Source: Ceratopteris richardii (taxonomy: Eukaryota; Streptophyta; Polypodiopsida; Polypodiales; Pteridaceae). Taken from it: a DNA stretch of 64,000 nucleotides. The notes under the pieces are model-generated. The model searched no databases. It was not told the DNA's origin and saw only the letters and a program-made list of their open reading frames with translations. The DNA lies in assembly GCA_020310875.1 (NCBI GenBank), contig CM035435.1, positions 70,694,455 through 70,758,454 on the forward strand, given 5' to 3'. The position numbers were made by a program, and so were the translations under genes. Below are positions 21,119 to 33,301 of this stretch, in pieces (the first letter of the stretch is position 1; each line of letters opens with the position of its first letter).

Positions 21119-21760
21119 CTTCTTTTTGCTATAGCCTGCTATCTTGATTGCTCCATCAACACACATAGACATTTTTCTTTGTTCACCACCCAGCCATGCC
21201 CTAGCCACTCTATCTTACGAGCCACTCCTCCATGAGAGAATCTTCTCTCCTCTACCTTAGTTGGCATATAGTACCCATAAGTGCCATGTGGCACCCTTCT
21301 CTCAAGCGGAGGTTCACACAATAGCCTATAAAGTGATATGACATTTCCTTCCCCTTGGAAACATTTTTTCCCTCAAAAATGTAAATGAAATGTTCGTAAT
21401 GGTAGAAGAAAGTGCTCAGACTCTCCTCAACCCCATTTATTCTACGTACATGGTCATCCTTCTGTGTGTGTTATTTCCCCATATGCTTCCCCTTTAGAAG
21501 TCTCATGTGAGATTGTCTTAAAGGTGGAAAACCATCTGAGTGGTTCCGACTATCTCCCATATACACTCAACTTCCAAACTATCACTCCCATGAAATATAA
21601 AATCATCAAAATGAACTAAGTCCATATGATCTATCCTCTATGGAGTAATAGTATTAAAAAAAAAAGTGGCAAGTGGAAATCTTATAGGATTGACCATACC
21701 ATAATGGAGATAATAAACCATAGAATCCTCTAAAATGTAGAACAAAGTCCCATAAAAAAA
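21119..21760 (-). mobile_element. Gypsy LTR fragment plus 3' region (inverted twin of 11038-11660)
   Basis: On the minus strand 21760-21346 repeats, with divergence, the sequence of 11038-11447, including TTTTAGAGGATTCTATGGT, CCCATATACACTC (complement) and the tract AAGGGGAAGGAAATGTCATATC. TGTCATAT at about 21345 starts the LTR, which runs left to about 21119 where it is cut beside the copia relic. LTR text shares TGCCACATGGCA with the 11-kb copy. Confidence 0.6.
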
Positions 21761-23160
21761 TGTCTCCAAACCCATCTAGCAGTAGATGATAGATTTGTCC
21801 TTATGCCATTCTAGGTCTTCGTCACCTTGAGTGTACTCAAAAGTAATAGTTTAATCTAAACTACCTTGTGAACTATGCAAATCCATCATCTTAATTAATA
21901 TATTAGAATTCCTTGGTAGTAAAATAAAACCTCTACATTCCAATAACCAAGAAGTCTTTGGTTTGTTATCCATTACCTTTAGACTAAGTTATATTGGAAG
22001 AGCATCTATTGGCACTAGTGCAATCTCTAATATTTCTCTTCCTTATATTTTTTCATATGAATGCAAAATGCATTCCCTTTGAGATTAAGGTAATCCCTAA
22101 GTACCCATCCTCCTAATTGATGCTCAATCATCATCCTCATGATGAAACACCAACTAAGAGTTTGGTAACCCAATAGGTTAGATCCATCCCTTTCTCCTAG
22201 AAACCCTATAGAGGGTGTCATAACTCTACTTTTCATAGCTACTTCTCTTTAGAGTCGCCATGTGAGACTCAATCTAAACACCATGATTAACTAACCTCCA
22301 TGTTGCCTTAGATAGAAGAGTGCCACTCCTATTCAGAAAATCTAAAAGTGAGAAAGTAAAACTCTGTGTCTCTCACTCATCTCATCTAAGGAAAAGAAAT
22401 CTAGTAGTGGAATCTATTCCACTCTCCTCTTCCCTTTGAAAGACATTCAATTGAATCCAATTACTCTGCCCATCCATAAATGAGAACAAGTACATAAGTT
22501 CTCCATATTTTTCCTTCCAAAATAGTGGAGAATCAAACTCCCTTGTGAAGGAAAAATACACTAAAAAGTAGGGTAAACAAATTCTTTATGAAATGTAGAC
22601 TAAGAGATGTTTTCTTAACACCTCTTCTCTCTAAAGGAAAACAGAATATATTCTTCTCTTATGAAGAAATGATGTTTTCCTTTCATTTTCATCATTCAAA
22701 GAATAGGAGCTAAAGTGAGACCTGTCAGCTAAAGTGAGATCTTAGCTTGACCTTTGAGCTCATTCCCACCTTCTCCTTTCCTTAAAAGAGATCATTATGA
22801 ATTCATTTGCTCCTCTGTTCCATAACTAATGCATAATCCCTCATTACATGTATTCTTGTGAACGTGGGGAACAAATCTCCCATAAATAATGAAGGTGTAT
22901 GTGGTGAAGAATGGAGAAAATAAATTCCTTTTTATGGTCAAAGACCTTTGCTAAAATGGTTAGCAGTTATATGACATGGTACCATAATAAACAAATGTGT
23001 TTTCATACTAAAGAAACTATGTCTGCTAACCATCCTCTATGCATCAATCTACATGATTTATTCACACTAATGGAATTATCCTTCTTGGAAATTTTAAAGT
23101 GAGTACGTGATGTCTATGGAGATAAAATCACCCATCACATACTGTATTGGTTGTCGGGTC
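21760..23160. other. AT-rich spacer, nothing recognised
   Basis: Would hold the pol of the minus-strand gypsy end at 21346-21760 if the element were complete, but no RT, RNase H or integrase motif can be read in any frame. Frames present are short and without family motifs. Probably decayed repeat sequence. Confidence 0.4.
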
Positions 23161-25040
23161 CTTTTGATGTTCAAAGAGATTCTTGGTCTGTGAGTCCATC
23201 TCTTTTGTAACCATGTCTAGTCTTCACAACTCATTGGAAATTACTTTTATGTGGTGGCATAGGTGATATTCCATATCAATGCATGCTTGTCAATCATCAG
23301 TAAGGGGATTCAAAACTTGTTGAAACATTTGTGATGCCACTTGCATTTGTGATTTTTCCTGAAGAGTAGTTGGAATAGGTGGACATATATTGTGTTCCCA
23401 TCTCTATGTCTCTAGCCATAACTGAGGATCGTCCTCCTAAGTGGAAAAATCATGAAGGATGTGCTTAGCCATGACACCTGAGTATATTTATGTGCTATGA
23501 GGTGTGAAAGTAATCTCAAGATATGCTAGCATGTGTGAAGCTAGAGGATATTTTTGAGGAGAATGATGCACTATGGGTGTTTTATTAATAGTTTGGGGAT
23601 TGTTGGTGAAAGGGGGTGGAATTGATGAAATTTTTGTTTGAGAATATGAATGATGTGGCATAGAAGGTGTATCTGAGAGAATGGTTGTAGTTACTTTGTG
23701 ATGTATACTTATATATGTGGTATCTATGGAAGGTGTATGTATATGAGATGTGGGGGGGGGCTTTGATGGATCAAGAAGTTTGCTAGTGATCCTCTAGAGA
23801 TGTGAGATGTTGATTTAGTACGGGTAGGAGGGTGTGAGGCGGATTGTGACAAAGGGCGAGGATGTGAAAATGTGGTTGATTTACATGCACTAGATGGTAT
23901 TAAGCAAATAGGTGGAAAGGGTGTATTTTTTGATGTTTGTAACTTTTTTGAAGGGTTATCATATCCTTGCTCTTTTGGGGTTAACATTGCTAGCTGATCT
24001 AGAGGATCTTTTTGAACTTTTTCTCTTGTGCATCTCTTTTGTCTTGATTGAGTTGGTGTACCAAAGGTGGCCATATGTCATGTGAAAAACTAAAACCAAT
24101 AGAGCCAAAGCATCATATGTGCCCCTATTACCTTAAATGTTAGAGTGTGGTCTGGTGCACATACCTCTTTTTCGGCTCTTCCAATGATTGTTGTAAGAGC
24201 AAGTTATCTATGAAATGCTTTTGCATATGCAAAGAAATAAAACAATTCACAGATTTTAGTATCAATGAAATGCAAGTTATTCTTCAATAGAAGGTATGCC
24301 TTGAATAAGGTAAGGTGTTTTAACAAAATGGGATTGGTGTCACCTTTTGAGAATAAGCTTGCACACTCTCTAAGAGTATCTTGAACAAATTTCCCTAATT
24401 TGATCCTGACTTTCGTTGAATCCATAATTTGCTTAGATCCCAACACAGATGGTAAGATTTCATTTGTTAATTTTCCATGTGTTAAGGATGGAAAAGACTT
24501 AAAAACTTTAAGCAATTCCTTCCAAAAATCTTGAGGGTTGTCTAGGTCCGACATCGTGGTTGTTGCTAATTTGGAAAGCCTCATGTCATCCAGTTCAGAT
24601 CATTTGAATGCATCCATTATGTGAGCTAAAATGTTTAAATCAAATTTCAGGGATAAGTCACGTGGAATAGCAATGATTATTTTAGTGGTAGTGGTTAACA
24701 CTAGATCCGGAGATTGTTGTCTTTTTGAAGATGTTGATAATGTAGTTTGCTCATCTTTGAGAGGTTCTGAGGATGCTACTTCCTAGGATGTGATGTATAG
24801 AGAGTCGCTAGGATCTCCATATTGAGAAGATCCATTGTTGGGAGAATGATCTAACTTGGCACTTGAATTTGTGCTTAAATCGGTCCTAAACTCTGAAGCT
24901 TCTTCTTCGTGGGAGGGGTCCATCTTCCAATGGTATAAAGTAAGTTGAGGGTCAAATGTGGAAGTTGAGAGATGATGGAGTTGATAGTGTCTAATGGTGA
25001 AGGTGCTTGAAGTAATATTGTTGTGAACTATATTAATCAA
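23160..25040 (-). pseudogene. Decayed protein gene of unknown family
   Basis: Three minus-strand pieces (25040-24783, 24584-24204, 24074-23724) lie in one and the same frame and are separated only by stop codons. A natural start is the ATG near 24922 (MDPSHEEEASEFRTDLST). Then an acidic/serine-rich N-terminus, a helical middle (DNPQDFWKELLKVFKSFPSL, GKLTNEILPSVLGSKQIMD, STKVRIKLGKFVQDTLRECA), and a basic, proline/serine-rich region (RQKRCTREKVQKDPLDQLA). Further traces continue in a shifted frame to about 23160 (PQLWLET, TTLQEKSQMQVASQMFQQVL). About 600 aa is implied. Frame preservation over 1.3 kb despite nonsense codons argues for past coding. Could be a host gene or a transposon accessory protein; I do not recognise it. 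Confidence 0.5.
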
Positions 25041-26200
25041 TCAATGGAGGAGATCAATAATTAAAGAACGTGATTTACATAGTGGGTTTTGTCCAGCCAA
25101 GGGTTTTATTTTTCAATCGGTGAGCTCAAGAAGGCCAAAAGCTAATACAATGATCAAAGTCAATATTGCAAATGGGTGGATTATGGAAGGCCCAAGAAAA
25201 CTCTATATAGGAAGCAAGGGAGTTCTAGCATATGCTAGTTGTCGGTATCTAATTCTAGTGTTGGACGACATTGTATGATCAAGTAGTGTGAGTAAGAACC
25301 TAAATCTAGCTTGTTGTTTGTAGCCCTTGTATTGATGGTCATGTTCCATTGATGGTCACCTAATGAATGTCAATGTTGAGTCGCCTTATCTGATGGTTTC
25401 TTTCCTTTTGATGATCACCCTTTTCTTTTGAGAGAGGTCACTGTTACATTTACAAACTTTTAAACATCAAAGTAAATAGCTAGAAGTGATGAGACCTCCC
25501 AAGATCTTCAAAATATTAAAAAAATGTTGCAAAACTTCAAAGATCAAGCTTGCCTACAAACTACCAAGAAAAAAAGATTCTCAACTTTAGAAAAGTAATC
25601 ATAAAAAATTCTCTTAGTACAAATGGTTAAAACCAATTATACAACATGAATTAGACTAGCATACTTTAGAAACATAAATCATCCAAAAAGCAAGAGTGTA
25701 CCTCACAAACTAGTAGTTTGAAATCAAGGTACAAATCATTGTCAAGACCTACTACAACAACATATGCATAACTGCCCAACTTGAAAGTTGGAGTACAGTA
25801 GATCAAAAGTCCAAAAATAATGCACAATTCTAATATATAATGACATAATGAGATATAAGGAAAACCTTTGAAGTTAAACCACTCAAAAAAGCCTCATATT
25901 TGAAGAGAGTATGTCTCTAAAGAGACACCAGATACTCAAAGAGACTAGCTCTAAGGAGATGCCTATTTGCATGAAGTTTGTATTTACTTTTTGTACAAAA
26001 AATAATATATATTAAAATTTGTAAGCTTTGCAACACAACAAGAATCACTAATTTGGCCACCTACACTAAGAGAACCACTTGTTTTATTGAGAGGTTGTCA
26101 CCAAAAGTGCCTAACTTTCCTAAAAATGGGCATCTCTCCTTTCCTTCCTAGTTTTATCTACTTTTCCTCTAAATTTAGACATGTGTGCACCTCCACATGC
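25041..26200. other. AT-rich spacer, nothing recognised
   Basis: No coding motif on either strand. GTGGGTTTTGTCCAGCCAAG at about 25080 and the adenine-rich 25480-25640 suggest untranslated or LTR sequence, but no paired repeat was found. Confidence 0.4.
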
Positions 26201-27755
26201 TACTTGTAGTAACTAAAAAGAGTCACAAGCCAAAAAAACAATGTTAGAGATTGTATTTATGTAACAAAGCTTTGACTCCAAGTAGAACTTTGATTCGCTT
26301 GAGCTTCTGAGCATCCACTATCTTTGTGAGTATGTGTGCTAATTAATCTTTAGTTTTGACATGCTGAATATCAATATATTCATCCATCACCTTCTGTTGA
26401 ATATAATGGTAGTGTACTTTAATGTTTTCAGTTCTTGCATGGTACACTGGATTAGACACAAGCTATAAAAAACTTACATTATCTCCAAAGAGTAATGGAT
26501 GTAATGTAGATAGCTTCATGTCTTCATAAAGCTTTAAATACCACATAATCTCACATGTTTCATTTTTAAGATTTCCTATATTCAAATTGTGAACTTGAAA
26601 GTGCTACTATAAGCTATTTTTTAGAACTCCATGAAACCAATTTATTACCTACAAATATCAAATATCCTCTTGTAATCCTTGTATCATTCTTATTTCTAGC
26701 GCAATCTACATCACTGTATGCTTTCAAATCCATAACTTCATGATATTTATAGCCCAAACCTTCATTTAATGTACCCTTCAAATATCACAAGACCCTTTTA
26801 GGTACTTGCATATGTACATCCATGGGTTTATTCATAAATTGAGACAATATACTTACATTAAATGTTATGTATGGCCCTCCTAAAGTTGCATATATAAGAG
26901 AACAAATCAAAGATGTGTAGATAAGTGGATCTTCTAAAGATTCACCATCTTCAACACTATACTTCACATTGGGTTCCATCCGATTACTGATACTCTTGCA
27001 ATGCTCCATGCCATATTTCTTCAACAAATATGAAATATACTTCCTTTGTAGAAGATATACACCATCTTCTTTCTTCATAACTTCGATTCCAAGAATGTAG
27101 GTTGATTCTCCTAAATCTAAAATTTTAAATTGAAATCCAAGTTTTGCTTTGATCTTGGATACTTCAGCTTCATAATTTCTTGTTATTATCAAATCATCCA
27201 CATAAATTGAGACATAAACAAACAATGATCCTAAATTTTTAACATACAAAGAAGTATCTACATCCAAGCACCTGTATCTTTGCTTTTCAAGAAACTTTAC
27301 ATGTATGAAATTCCAAACCCTTGGAGGCTATTTAAGACCATGTAATGCTTTGAAGAGCTTACATACATGTGTAGGCTTCTTAAAATCTTCATAAGCAGTT
27401 AGTTGCTCCATGTACACATCTTCTTTTAAATCATCGTTGAGAAATACATTTTTTATATCTAATTGATAAAGATTCCATACCTTGCTTGGAACAAGACTTA
27501 TTAATGTCCATATTGTTGATATCTTGGCAATGAGAGAAAACTTCCTCCTCATAATCGATGCCATAACTTGCATAACCTTTACAAACAAGACTTGATGTAT
27601 ATCTACTTACTAAACCATCACTCTTTCTCTTGATCCTGTACACCCATTTGTTACAAATTACCTTCATGTTAGGTTTCCTTGGAGCTAATTCCACATATGG
27701 TTCTCATACAAACCTTCCATTTCTTCATCCATTGACTTGGCTCATTTGTTCTTCT
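26200..27755 (-). pseudogene. Ty1/copia RT-RNase H relic
   Basis: Minus-strand copia pol, in order: MKVICNKWVYRIKRKSDG and GIDYEEEVF near 27660-27540, LYQLDIKNVFLNDDLKEDVY near 27470, then SIYVDDLIITRNYEAEV near 27210, ILDLGESTYILGIEVMKKED near 27110, GVYLLQRKYISYLLKKYGME near 27040, then RNase H AYSDVDCARNKNDTRITRGY near 26730 and KLVSWSSKK. The last recognisable part (SEAQANQSS-like 3' tail) ends near 26250. One continuous 160-codon frame survives (27267-26785) but integrase and gag are absent and frameshifts break the rest. Confidence 0.92.
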
Positions 27756-29005
27756 AGTATGACCAAGGGGAGCCAAGACCCAGACCACCTTGCATGGAAG
27801 CAAGAGCACTTAAAGAGAAGCATGAGATGCATTTGATTGCCAAGTATACATCATCGTCCTGAGTAGTTCTTTGGAAGAGTCTCAAACTCAATTAAGTGTT
27901 GAGCAACACAATCCTCCTAAGGGGTAGTCAGTCCAACAAGTTTAAGAGAAGCATGGGGTGCACCTTTTTGCCACTTGTGCATACATCTTGCTAAGTAGTC
28001 CTTTGGAAGACTTGCCAAAAACATTCAGTGGGGAGCTCCAAAACCTGTGAGAAATGGATGCCTCAAGAATGTAGTCAATACACAATCTTAAGTCACAACC
28101 CTAAAGATGAACATGCATCCCAATTTATCCCTTCTAGCTTTGGTTTTCACTTTGAGAGAAACCTTAGATCCATCTAGAATATGATCCTCCACAAGATAAC
28201 GTGCATGAAGCTCTTTTCAACACATGTAGGTCAACTTCCTAAGTATAGATATTTGAATTTGGAAATAATCCCACTATGGGCAATCACAAAATCAACATTT
28301 GACTTGAAAATGTTTGAGAGAAGGAAGTCCACCAAAAAAAAAACACCAAAATTCCAAGAGGCGATCAATAATGATAAACCAAATAGTTATAGTGCATGTG
28401 TGACAATTAGAAAAGTCCTTGATTTAATTTTTTTAATATGTGGGATTAAAATGTGGTCATGGACTAGGTCTAAACATAAATCTTTGCGTGGATGCGATTT
28501 CAAACAACATGAGTGATTATGTGAAATACTTTTGTAGCATCGATCAATATACCATGTGTATCATTTGTAAAATAAATGCTATTATATTCCTGATGCATGG
28601 GCAGAGAACATAGTAATTCTTTCCCATTAATAACTCATGGAATCTTAGCAATCAAAGCAATGTTCCGGATGCTAGAAGAGAGGTCCAATAGATTGGAATT
28701 TCATTGCCCCAAATTGATGAAGGGAGGCATCTATGTGGGTGGGAGCCATCCACACCATCCCCTGGGGGCAGTCACAATAATTCCTACCCCATGAGCATGC
28801 CAACACTAAACCTTTCCCCATCTCTCATTCCTTTAAGAAGTGTTTGGGCCTTCATTAATCGGTATGTGAGTAGTCAAAAATACCTGCAATTAAAAACTTG
28901 CACAAGTTTGCCAATGTCTTCCATGGAATGTGTAGTAGTGGGCATAGTTTGTGAGTGTAGAAAGCATGGATGATTTAGAAAAACACGTTGTAACATAGAG
29001 CGGTC
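27755..29005. other. Unresolved repeat-derived sequence
   Basis: Two similar blocks about 120 bp apart (near 27805-27890 and 27930-28030) share AAGAGAAGCATG(A/G)(G/A)(A/G)TGCA, ATACATC and TAGT(T/C)CTTTGGAAGA. The start (GACCACCTTGCATGGAAGCAAG, 27778) is an inverted, diverged match to 29705-29685. No reading frame has a family motif. CTCCAAAACCTGTGAG-like text occurs once only. Confidence 0.35.
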
Positions 29006-29007
29006 AT

Positions 29008-29735
29008 GTTGGAACCTTGAAGTTATGAAGGACCCATGAAACTATGAAGGCTATGGAGTACTTGGAGGCCTCCCTTGGAGCTAAGGATACTTGGAGGCTC
29101 AAGGCCTTGTGGAAGTCTCCAAAATTTTTCATCTTTTCCTTTTGTATACAAGTTTCTTCATAGTTCCCTCTTACTTACTTATGTGAGAAAACCCATAAAA
29201 ACTCAACCTTACCCTTCTTTTTTATAAAAAACTTCTTTTTGGATTTTTGCCTTATTTTAAAATTGAGAGCTCTCTTTTGGATACGTACAAAGAGCTCTCT
29301 CTCTCTCTCTCTAAGAAGATTCCCTTTTTGATTTTCTCAACTACCTATCATTTTTAGAATATCTCTATTTAATGAAGCCTTTGGCCACTCTTATCCAACG
29401 GATCCCTCTCCTCTCTTATATAAGGAGGACCTCATTTTGTAAAAGGAGGTCTCTTAGCCATGGCTTTGGGCCCTATGAAGAATAGAGAAGGTTTCATTTG
29501 TTATTCTTATTCTTCCTTGTGTGCAAGGCGATGATCTATGTGTGTGGGCTTGGCATTTGGAGTTGGCTTGTGTGTGAGCATTGCCCTCCCTTGCTCCTTT
29601 ATTGATGTTGGCCATGGTGCCATTGTTCATGGGCGAGGGTGTGGATGCGTTGCGTGCACTTCTTGCAACTCTACTTGGAGAAGCTACTCGCTTCCATGCG
29701 AGGTGGTTAGGGTCCGTTGCTCCCAATTTTCTCAA
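29008..29735 (+). mobile_element. Probable solo or orphan LTR with TATA box
   Basis: Starts TGTTGGAACCTTGAAG, the usual form of a plant LTR 5' end. A strong TATA box, CTCTTATATAAGGAGG, lies at about 29413-29428, about 400 bp in, with CTCTCTCTCT repeats before it (29300). Sequence downstream resembles transcribed leader. No primer site, coding region or second LTR copy was found next to it. A minus-strand frame at 29735-29454 is without motif. Confidence 0.45.
29413..29428 (+). promoter_or_regulatory. TATA box in orphan LTR
   Basis: CTCTTATATAAGGAGG fits the plant core promoter consensus TATATAAG and sits where an LTR U3/R boundary is expected. Activity cannot be judged from sequence. Confidence 0.45.
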
Positions 29736-29905
29736 TAGGTAATGCCTGCTTTTTTTTCAAAAAGTGTCATTATAGAAAGCCAATAATATATGGTGATACA
29801 TCATTAACTAATCGATACTAAATCCATAGTACGCATTAACATGGTGAATGCAAATCTGCACAATTAAAGCTATGGCAAGAGCAAAGAAATAGAAAAGCAA
29901 AACAA

Positions 29906-30022
29906 ACGAGAGCAAGGCTGCCCAAGCGCACTAGTCCCATTCACTTGTAACTTTTTCTTCTTTTCCTTTAATTAAAGTCCGGGAGAGTAGGCCAAGGCCG
30001 AACTTCCCTTTTGGGGGAAAAA
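29906..30022 (+). mobile_element. LINE-A tail-only insertion with 15-bp target duplication
   Basis: Only about 115 bp: CGCACTAGTCCCATTCACTT, the TTTAATTAAAGTCCGGGAGA block and CAAGGCCGAACTTCC, which is the LINE-A 3' end, then TTTTGGGGGAAAA. It is bounded by perfect direct repeats AGAAAAGCAAAACAA at 29891-29905 and 30023-30037. Either an extremely 5'-truncated LINE or a short element using the LINE-A tail. Confidence 0.85.
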
Positions 30023-30037
30023 AGAAAAGCAAAACAA

Positions 30038-30209
30038 CTCTCATCTGATGCGGCCAGTTGGGGTGGGATACCACAGAGGTGTGTTTATCCATCTACTTCA
30101 CCTCGGCATCCAGTTGACCTTTATAGAGGATCTAAGCCTCTCACTTGACGAAATTGCCTTTCACTTCAAAATCTGGGCACTCCTCATTCTCGTTTCCTTT
30201 GGCAACTTC
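30038..30209. other. Short flank between LINE-A tail and G2 LTR
   Basis: TCTGATGCGGCCAGTTGG to GGCAACTTC: about 170 bp of ordinary composition. A plus-strand frame reads MRPVGVGYHRGVF but shows no family motif. It is the genomic flank of the G2 3' end. Confidence 0.35.
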
Positions 30210-31254
30210 TGTTGGGGGATTCTTGTGCAAAAAGGGAGTTGAGGTTTGTAGCAGAAGGAAGAAGGAGAAGAAGAGAAACACAGAAACCGAAAGCTTCTTA
30301 GATTGATTATGAAGAGAAATGTACAATGATGATGTATAACACAAAGCCAAATGCTTTTTGTGTGTAATGAATAATCCCAAATAGTACACAATCAAACAAG
30401 GTTACAAAATACCCAAGGTTCTTTTTGTCACCAACCTTCTCTGCACCAGACCTCCACCTTCTCCAAAAGCTTGCACTTGTGTGCACCTTGGACTCAAGCT
30501 TCCAATAGGGGAGGATGTATGGATACCTTCTATTGACACACACACACAGAGCTGCAATGGGACCTTGTGACCCTTGATTGCCTTCCTTAGCACTCCTCTA
30601 CACACACCTAAGTCAAAATTCTTGCACAATTTGCACTTGCTTCTCTGCGTTGCACACTCTCTGAATGTCTCTTGCTCTCCTCTCTCTTAGTGTAGACTAT
30701 GCTCACCTTGCTTAGTCTATCCAAGAATAATGCATGCCTTGAGTTGAGTGTCAGTTCACGTATGTACGCTCCTAACTGATAGAGTATCTTGGTGCTCTCT
30801 TTCATGTCCCAAGAATGTCTCCAAATGTGCATAGCCAACGAATCCCTATTTTGTTCTATAGTGACTTTAGGACAACAACAAAATTTTAAATGGGGGGCCA
30901 TGCTTTCACTTTTGCATACCTCTTCCACTTCACATATGTTCACTTTTTGCCTTTCAATTGTTCAAATGTGTACCTAAGGGAGGGTTCACCTGAACCTTCC
31001 AAACACTTTAAAAACCCTTTGAACCTTAGAGAAATTACAGAAAGACAATCTGCAACCTGCATCCAACTTTCTGCAAAACATAACCTTTGTGAACAATTGA
31101 TTGTGCACTACCTGTGCACCCTGACAACTGAACTTAGAACCCTTTGATTTTGACCATGTTGATTGTAGACAACTTTGACTTTGATTTTTTTGACTTTGAC
31201 CATGTTGACTTTGATCGATATGACTTTGACCGATATGACTTTGATGGCCTCAAC
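30210..31254 (-). mobile_element. 3' LTR of gypsy G2 (G1 family)
   Basis: Minus-strand start TGTTGAGGCC at 31254, end CCCCCAACA at 30210. Aligns in patches with the G1 LTR at 10205-11033: CCTAAAGTCACTATAG, ATTCTTGGGACATGAAAG with GCACCAAGAT, and the end TACAAACCTCAACTCC...CCCCCAACA. It is 1045 bp against 829 bp, the excess being mainly a TTTGAC-rich segment at its start (31150-31254). Confidence 0.75.
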
Positions 31255-32470
31255 AGTTGTGCACCACCTAATGGGCTCTTCATCCCAGAGAGCTAACAAC
31301 CAAAACTCTGAGCAGAGATGTCACCATGATTCGTGTTCTGCAAAATCTTCAAAAGGAAACGAGCAGCTACCAAGTCCACTAGGAGCAGTAAAGAACAAGC
31401 ACCAATGAAGAACCAAAAGTGGAAATTGTGCATTGAAGAACAGATGATGGAGGATGGAGGGTAGGAGGAAAGTTTAGGGAGGGTTGAGAGGGATATGGTA
31501 AGGAGGGTAAGGATGGGGGTGGGTAGAAGGGTAAAAGGGAGGGGCAGGGAATAGGATTAGGGGCTCTAGAGAGGGCCAAAATGATAAATCTTGAAAGCTA
31601 CAGAGGGTGCATAGGGAAAAATGTGAAAGATATGGTAAAATAACGTGAGAATAGACCATGTGGACCATGTGCAAAATAAAAAACTCATGAAAAATGTGCA
31701 TTAAACATGTGGATTTGGACCAAAAACAGAAGTAAAGTCAGGATTTTGGCAAAAATAATGCAAAAATTGAGTAGGGCCATGAAACATGAAAATGACCCCA
31801 ACTCTGAAAAAAATGGCCAGTCGAGGTGCAATCTAGAGCCAATAGTATGTTTTCAAGAACAATAAAAAAAATAGTTAACCACCATAGGATAAATTTTATC
31901 CTATGGTGAGGGATGAGGGAGGAGGGGGAGGGGGGGGCATGCCGGGGTTTGGGGGGGGGAGGGGGAGGCGGGGAGCACGTCGGGGTGGATGGGGAAAGAG
32001 AGAGATTAGAGAGAGGAGGGAGAGCCTAGAGAGATATTAGAGAGAGGTAGAGAGAGTTTTTTTTTGAAATAGATAAAAATAGTAGTAAAGAAAATCAGCC
32101 ACCATTTCTTTTGTTGAAAAATACCATAAAAATAGAGAAATATCCAAATAAAATTCAAAAAATCCAAAAAACTAAAAAAGAAATTATAAAAAAAATCTCT
32201 AAATTTCTAGACCACTTATCCCACTCAAAACCACAGAGAGATTCTTTTTTATCTCTATTTATCAAGAAAATGACATTTGAAAAAAGATGGAAAATTCTAG
32301 AAAAAAATCTTTAAAAATTCTAAAAATGCCTAAAAGATTCCTAAATTTTTAGAAAACTTTTCATGCAAAGGGCTATGAAATGTCTCCTAATTTGCATAAA
32401 AACTCAAGAAAAAGCATGAAAATGGATTAAAAAAATAATAAATCTTAAGCAGAAAATGGTACGAGAAGAT
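31255..32470 (-). mobile_element. Gypsy G2 3' untranslated region and pyrimidine tract
   Basis: On the minus strand this continues G2 towards its LTR. It contains a polypurine tract TTAGGTGGTGCACAAC just before the LTR, a C/T-rich block complementing 31440-31560, and a second one complementing 31905-32060 (on the plus strand GGAGGGGGAGGGGGGGG, near 31920). Position and composition match the C-rich minisatellite of G1, but the extra ORF of G1 and all of RT core, RNase H and integrase are missing. The A-rich 32080-32460 has no recognisable content. Confidence 0.55.
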
Positions 32471-33298
32471 TATGTACAACTTCGATAAATTTTGCAAGTT
32501 CCAGGTGATCTAGAAATCTTCACTTGTGCTGATAATAGGCTTTGAGCTTTGATATGATGACTAATTGAAATTCTTTGCTCTCCATAATCTCCAATTGTAT
32601 TGCACTTGCTTTGATCTATCTTCCTTTCCGACACACTGACTATTTGATAGGGCCATGTTGAATCTTTCATTGGAATAATATCTCTTTCATACTCCATCTT
32701 TTGTATCTCTATTTCAGCTACTGTGTGGCTTAATCTGCAAAATTTCATTTTTACTATTGCAGTTTCTTCAGCGAATGTAATCCTATGTTTCCAAGGACTT
32801 GCATGTACTCCTTCCACATCCTTGTAAAGCCCTGCACTTACTGCCAGAAAAATGAACATAACAGATGATATCTATACCAATACCCATAATAGTGGCCATT
32901 GATATAGGATTTGATGTAGCTTCATCAGTGTTGCGCTTAAATGTTTTTCTTTTCTTCTCTCTTCTATGGCTTTTGTCTGGTTCACCTGAATCAATAACCT
33001 GAATAAGCTCCTCTATTTTCATAGACTTCATCTCTACTTGAGTGGTTTGGAAAACTTCCATAGTAGGAAGATGGGTCTTCTACATGGAGCCAAGCCAACA
33101 TGTTTTCTTCTTCATATAAATTCGCTTCTTCATATAGATCTTCCTCTGGGCTGTACAACAATTCTTCTTCCATGTAAATATACCAATTGTTTGCATCATG
33201 CTGGTATGTCTTTGATCGTCTTATAAGAATATCTGCTGCAACTTTTTTCCCTCTTGCTTTACCCACATTGTGTCCTTACCCTAGTCGTGCAGCGTTGG
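32470..33298 (-). pseudogene. Gypsy G2 protease end and RT N-terminus
   Basis: Minus-strand counterpart of G1 1760-2700. From 33290: HD, stop, GKDTMWVKQEGKKLQQI (G1: HDWGKDTMWVQKKGQELTQI), MMQT, EEENMLAWLHVEDPSSYYGS (G1: EEEDILSWLQAGNSSSCFGI), then near 32840 LYKDVEGVHASPWKHRITFA and near 32700 IEIQKMEYERDIIPM, equivalent to the lead-in of RT. Stops and frame changes abound and RT breaks off near 32590. The protease half upstream was separated from it by the element at 33299-39525. Confidence 0.85.
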
Positions 33299-33301
33299 AA
33301 G

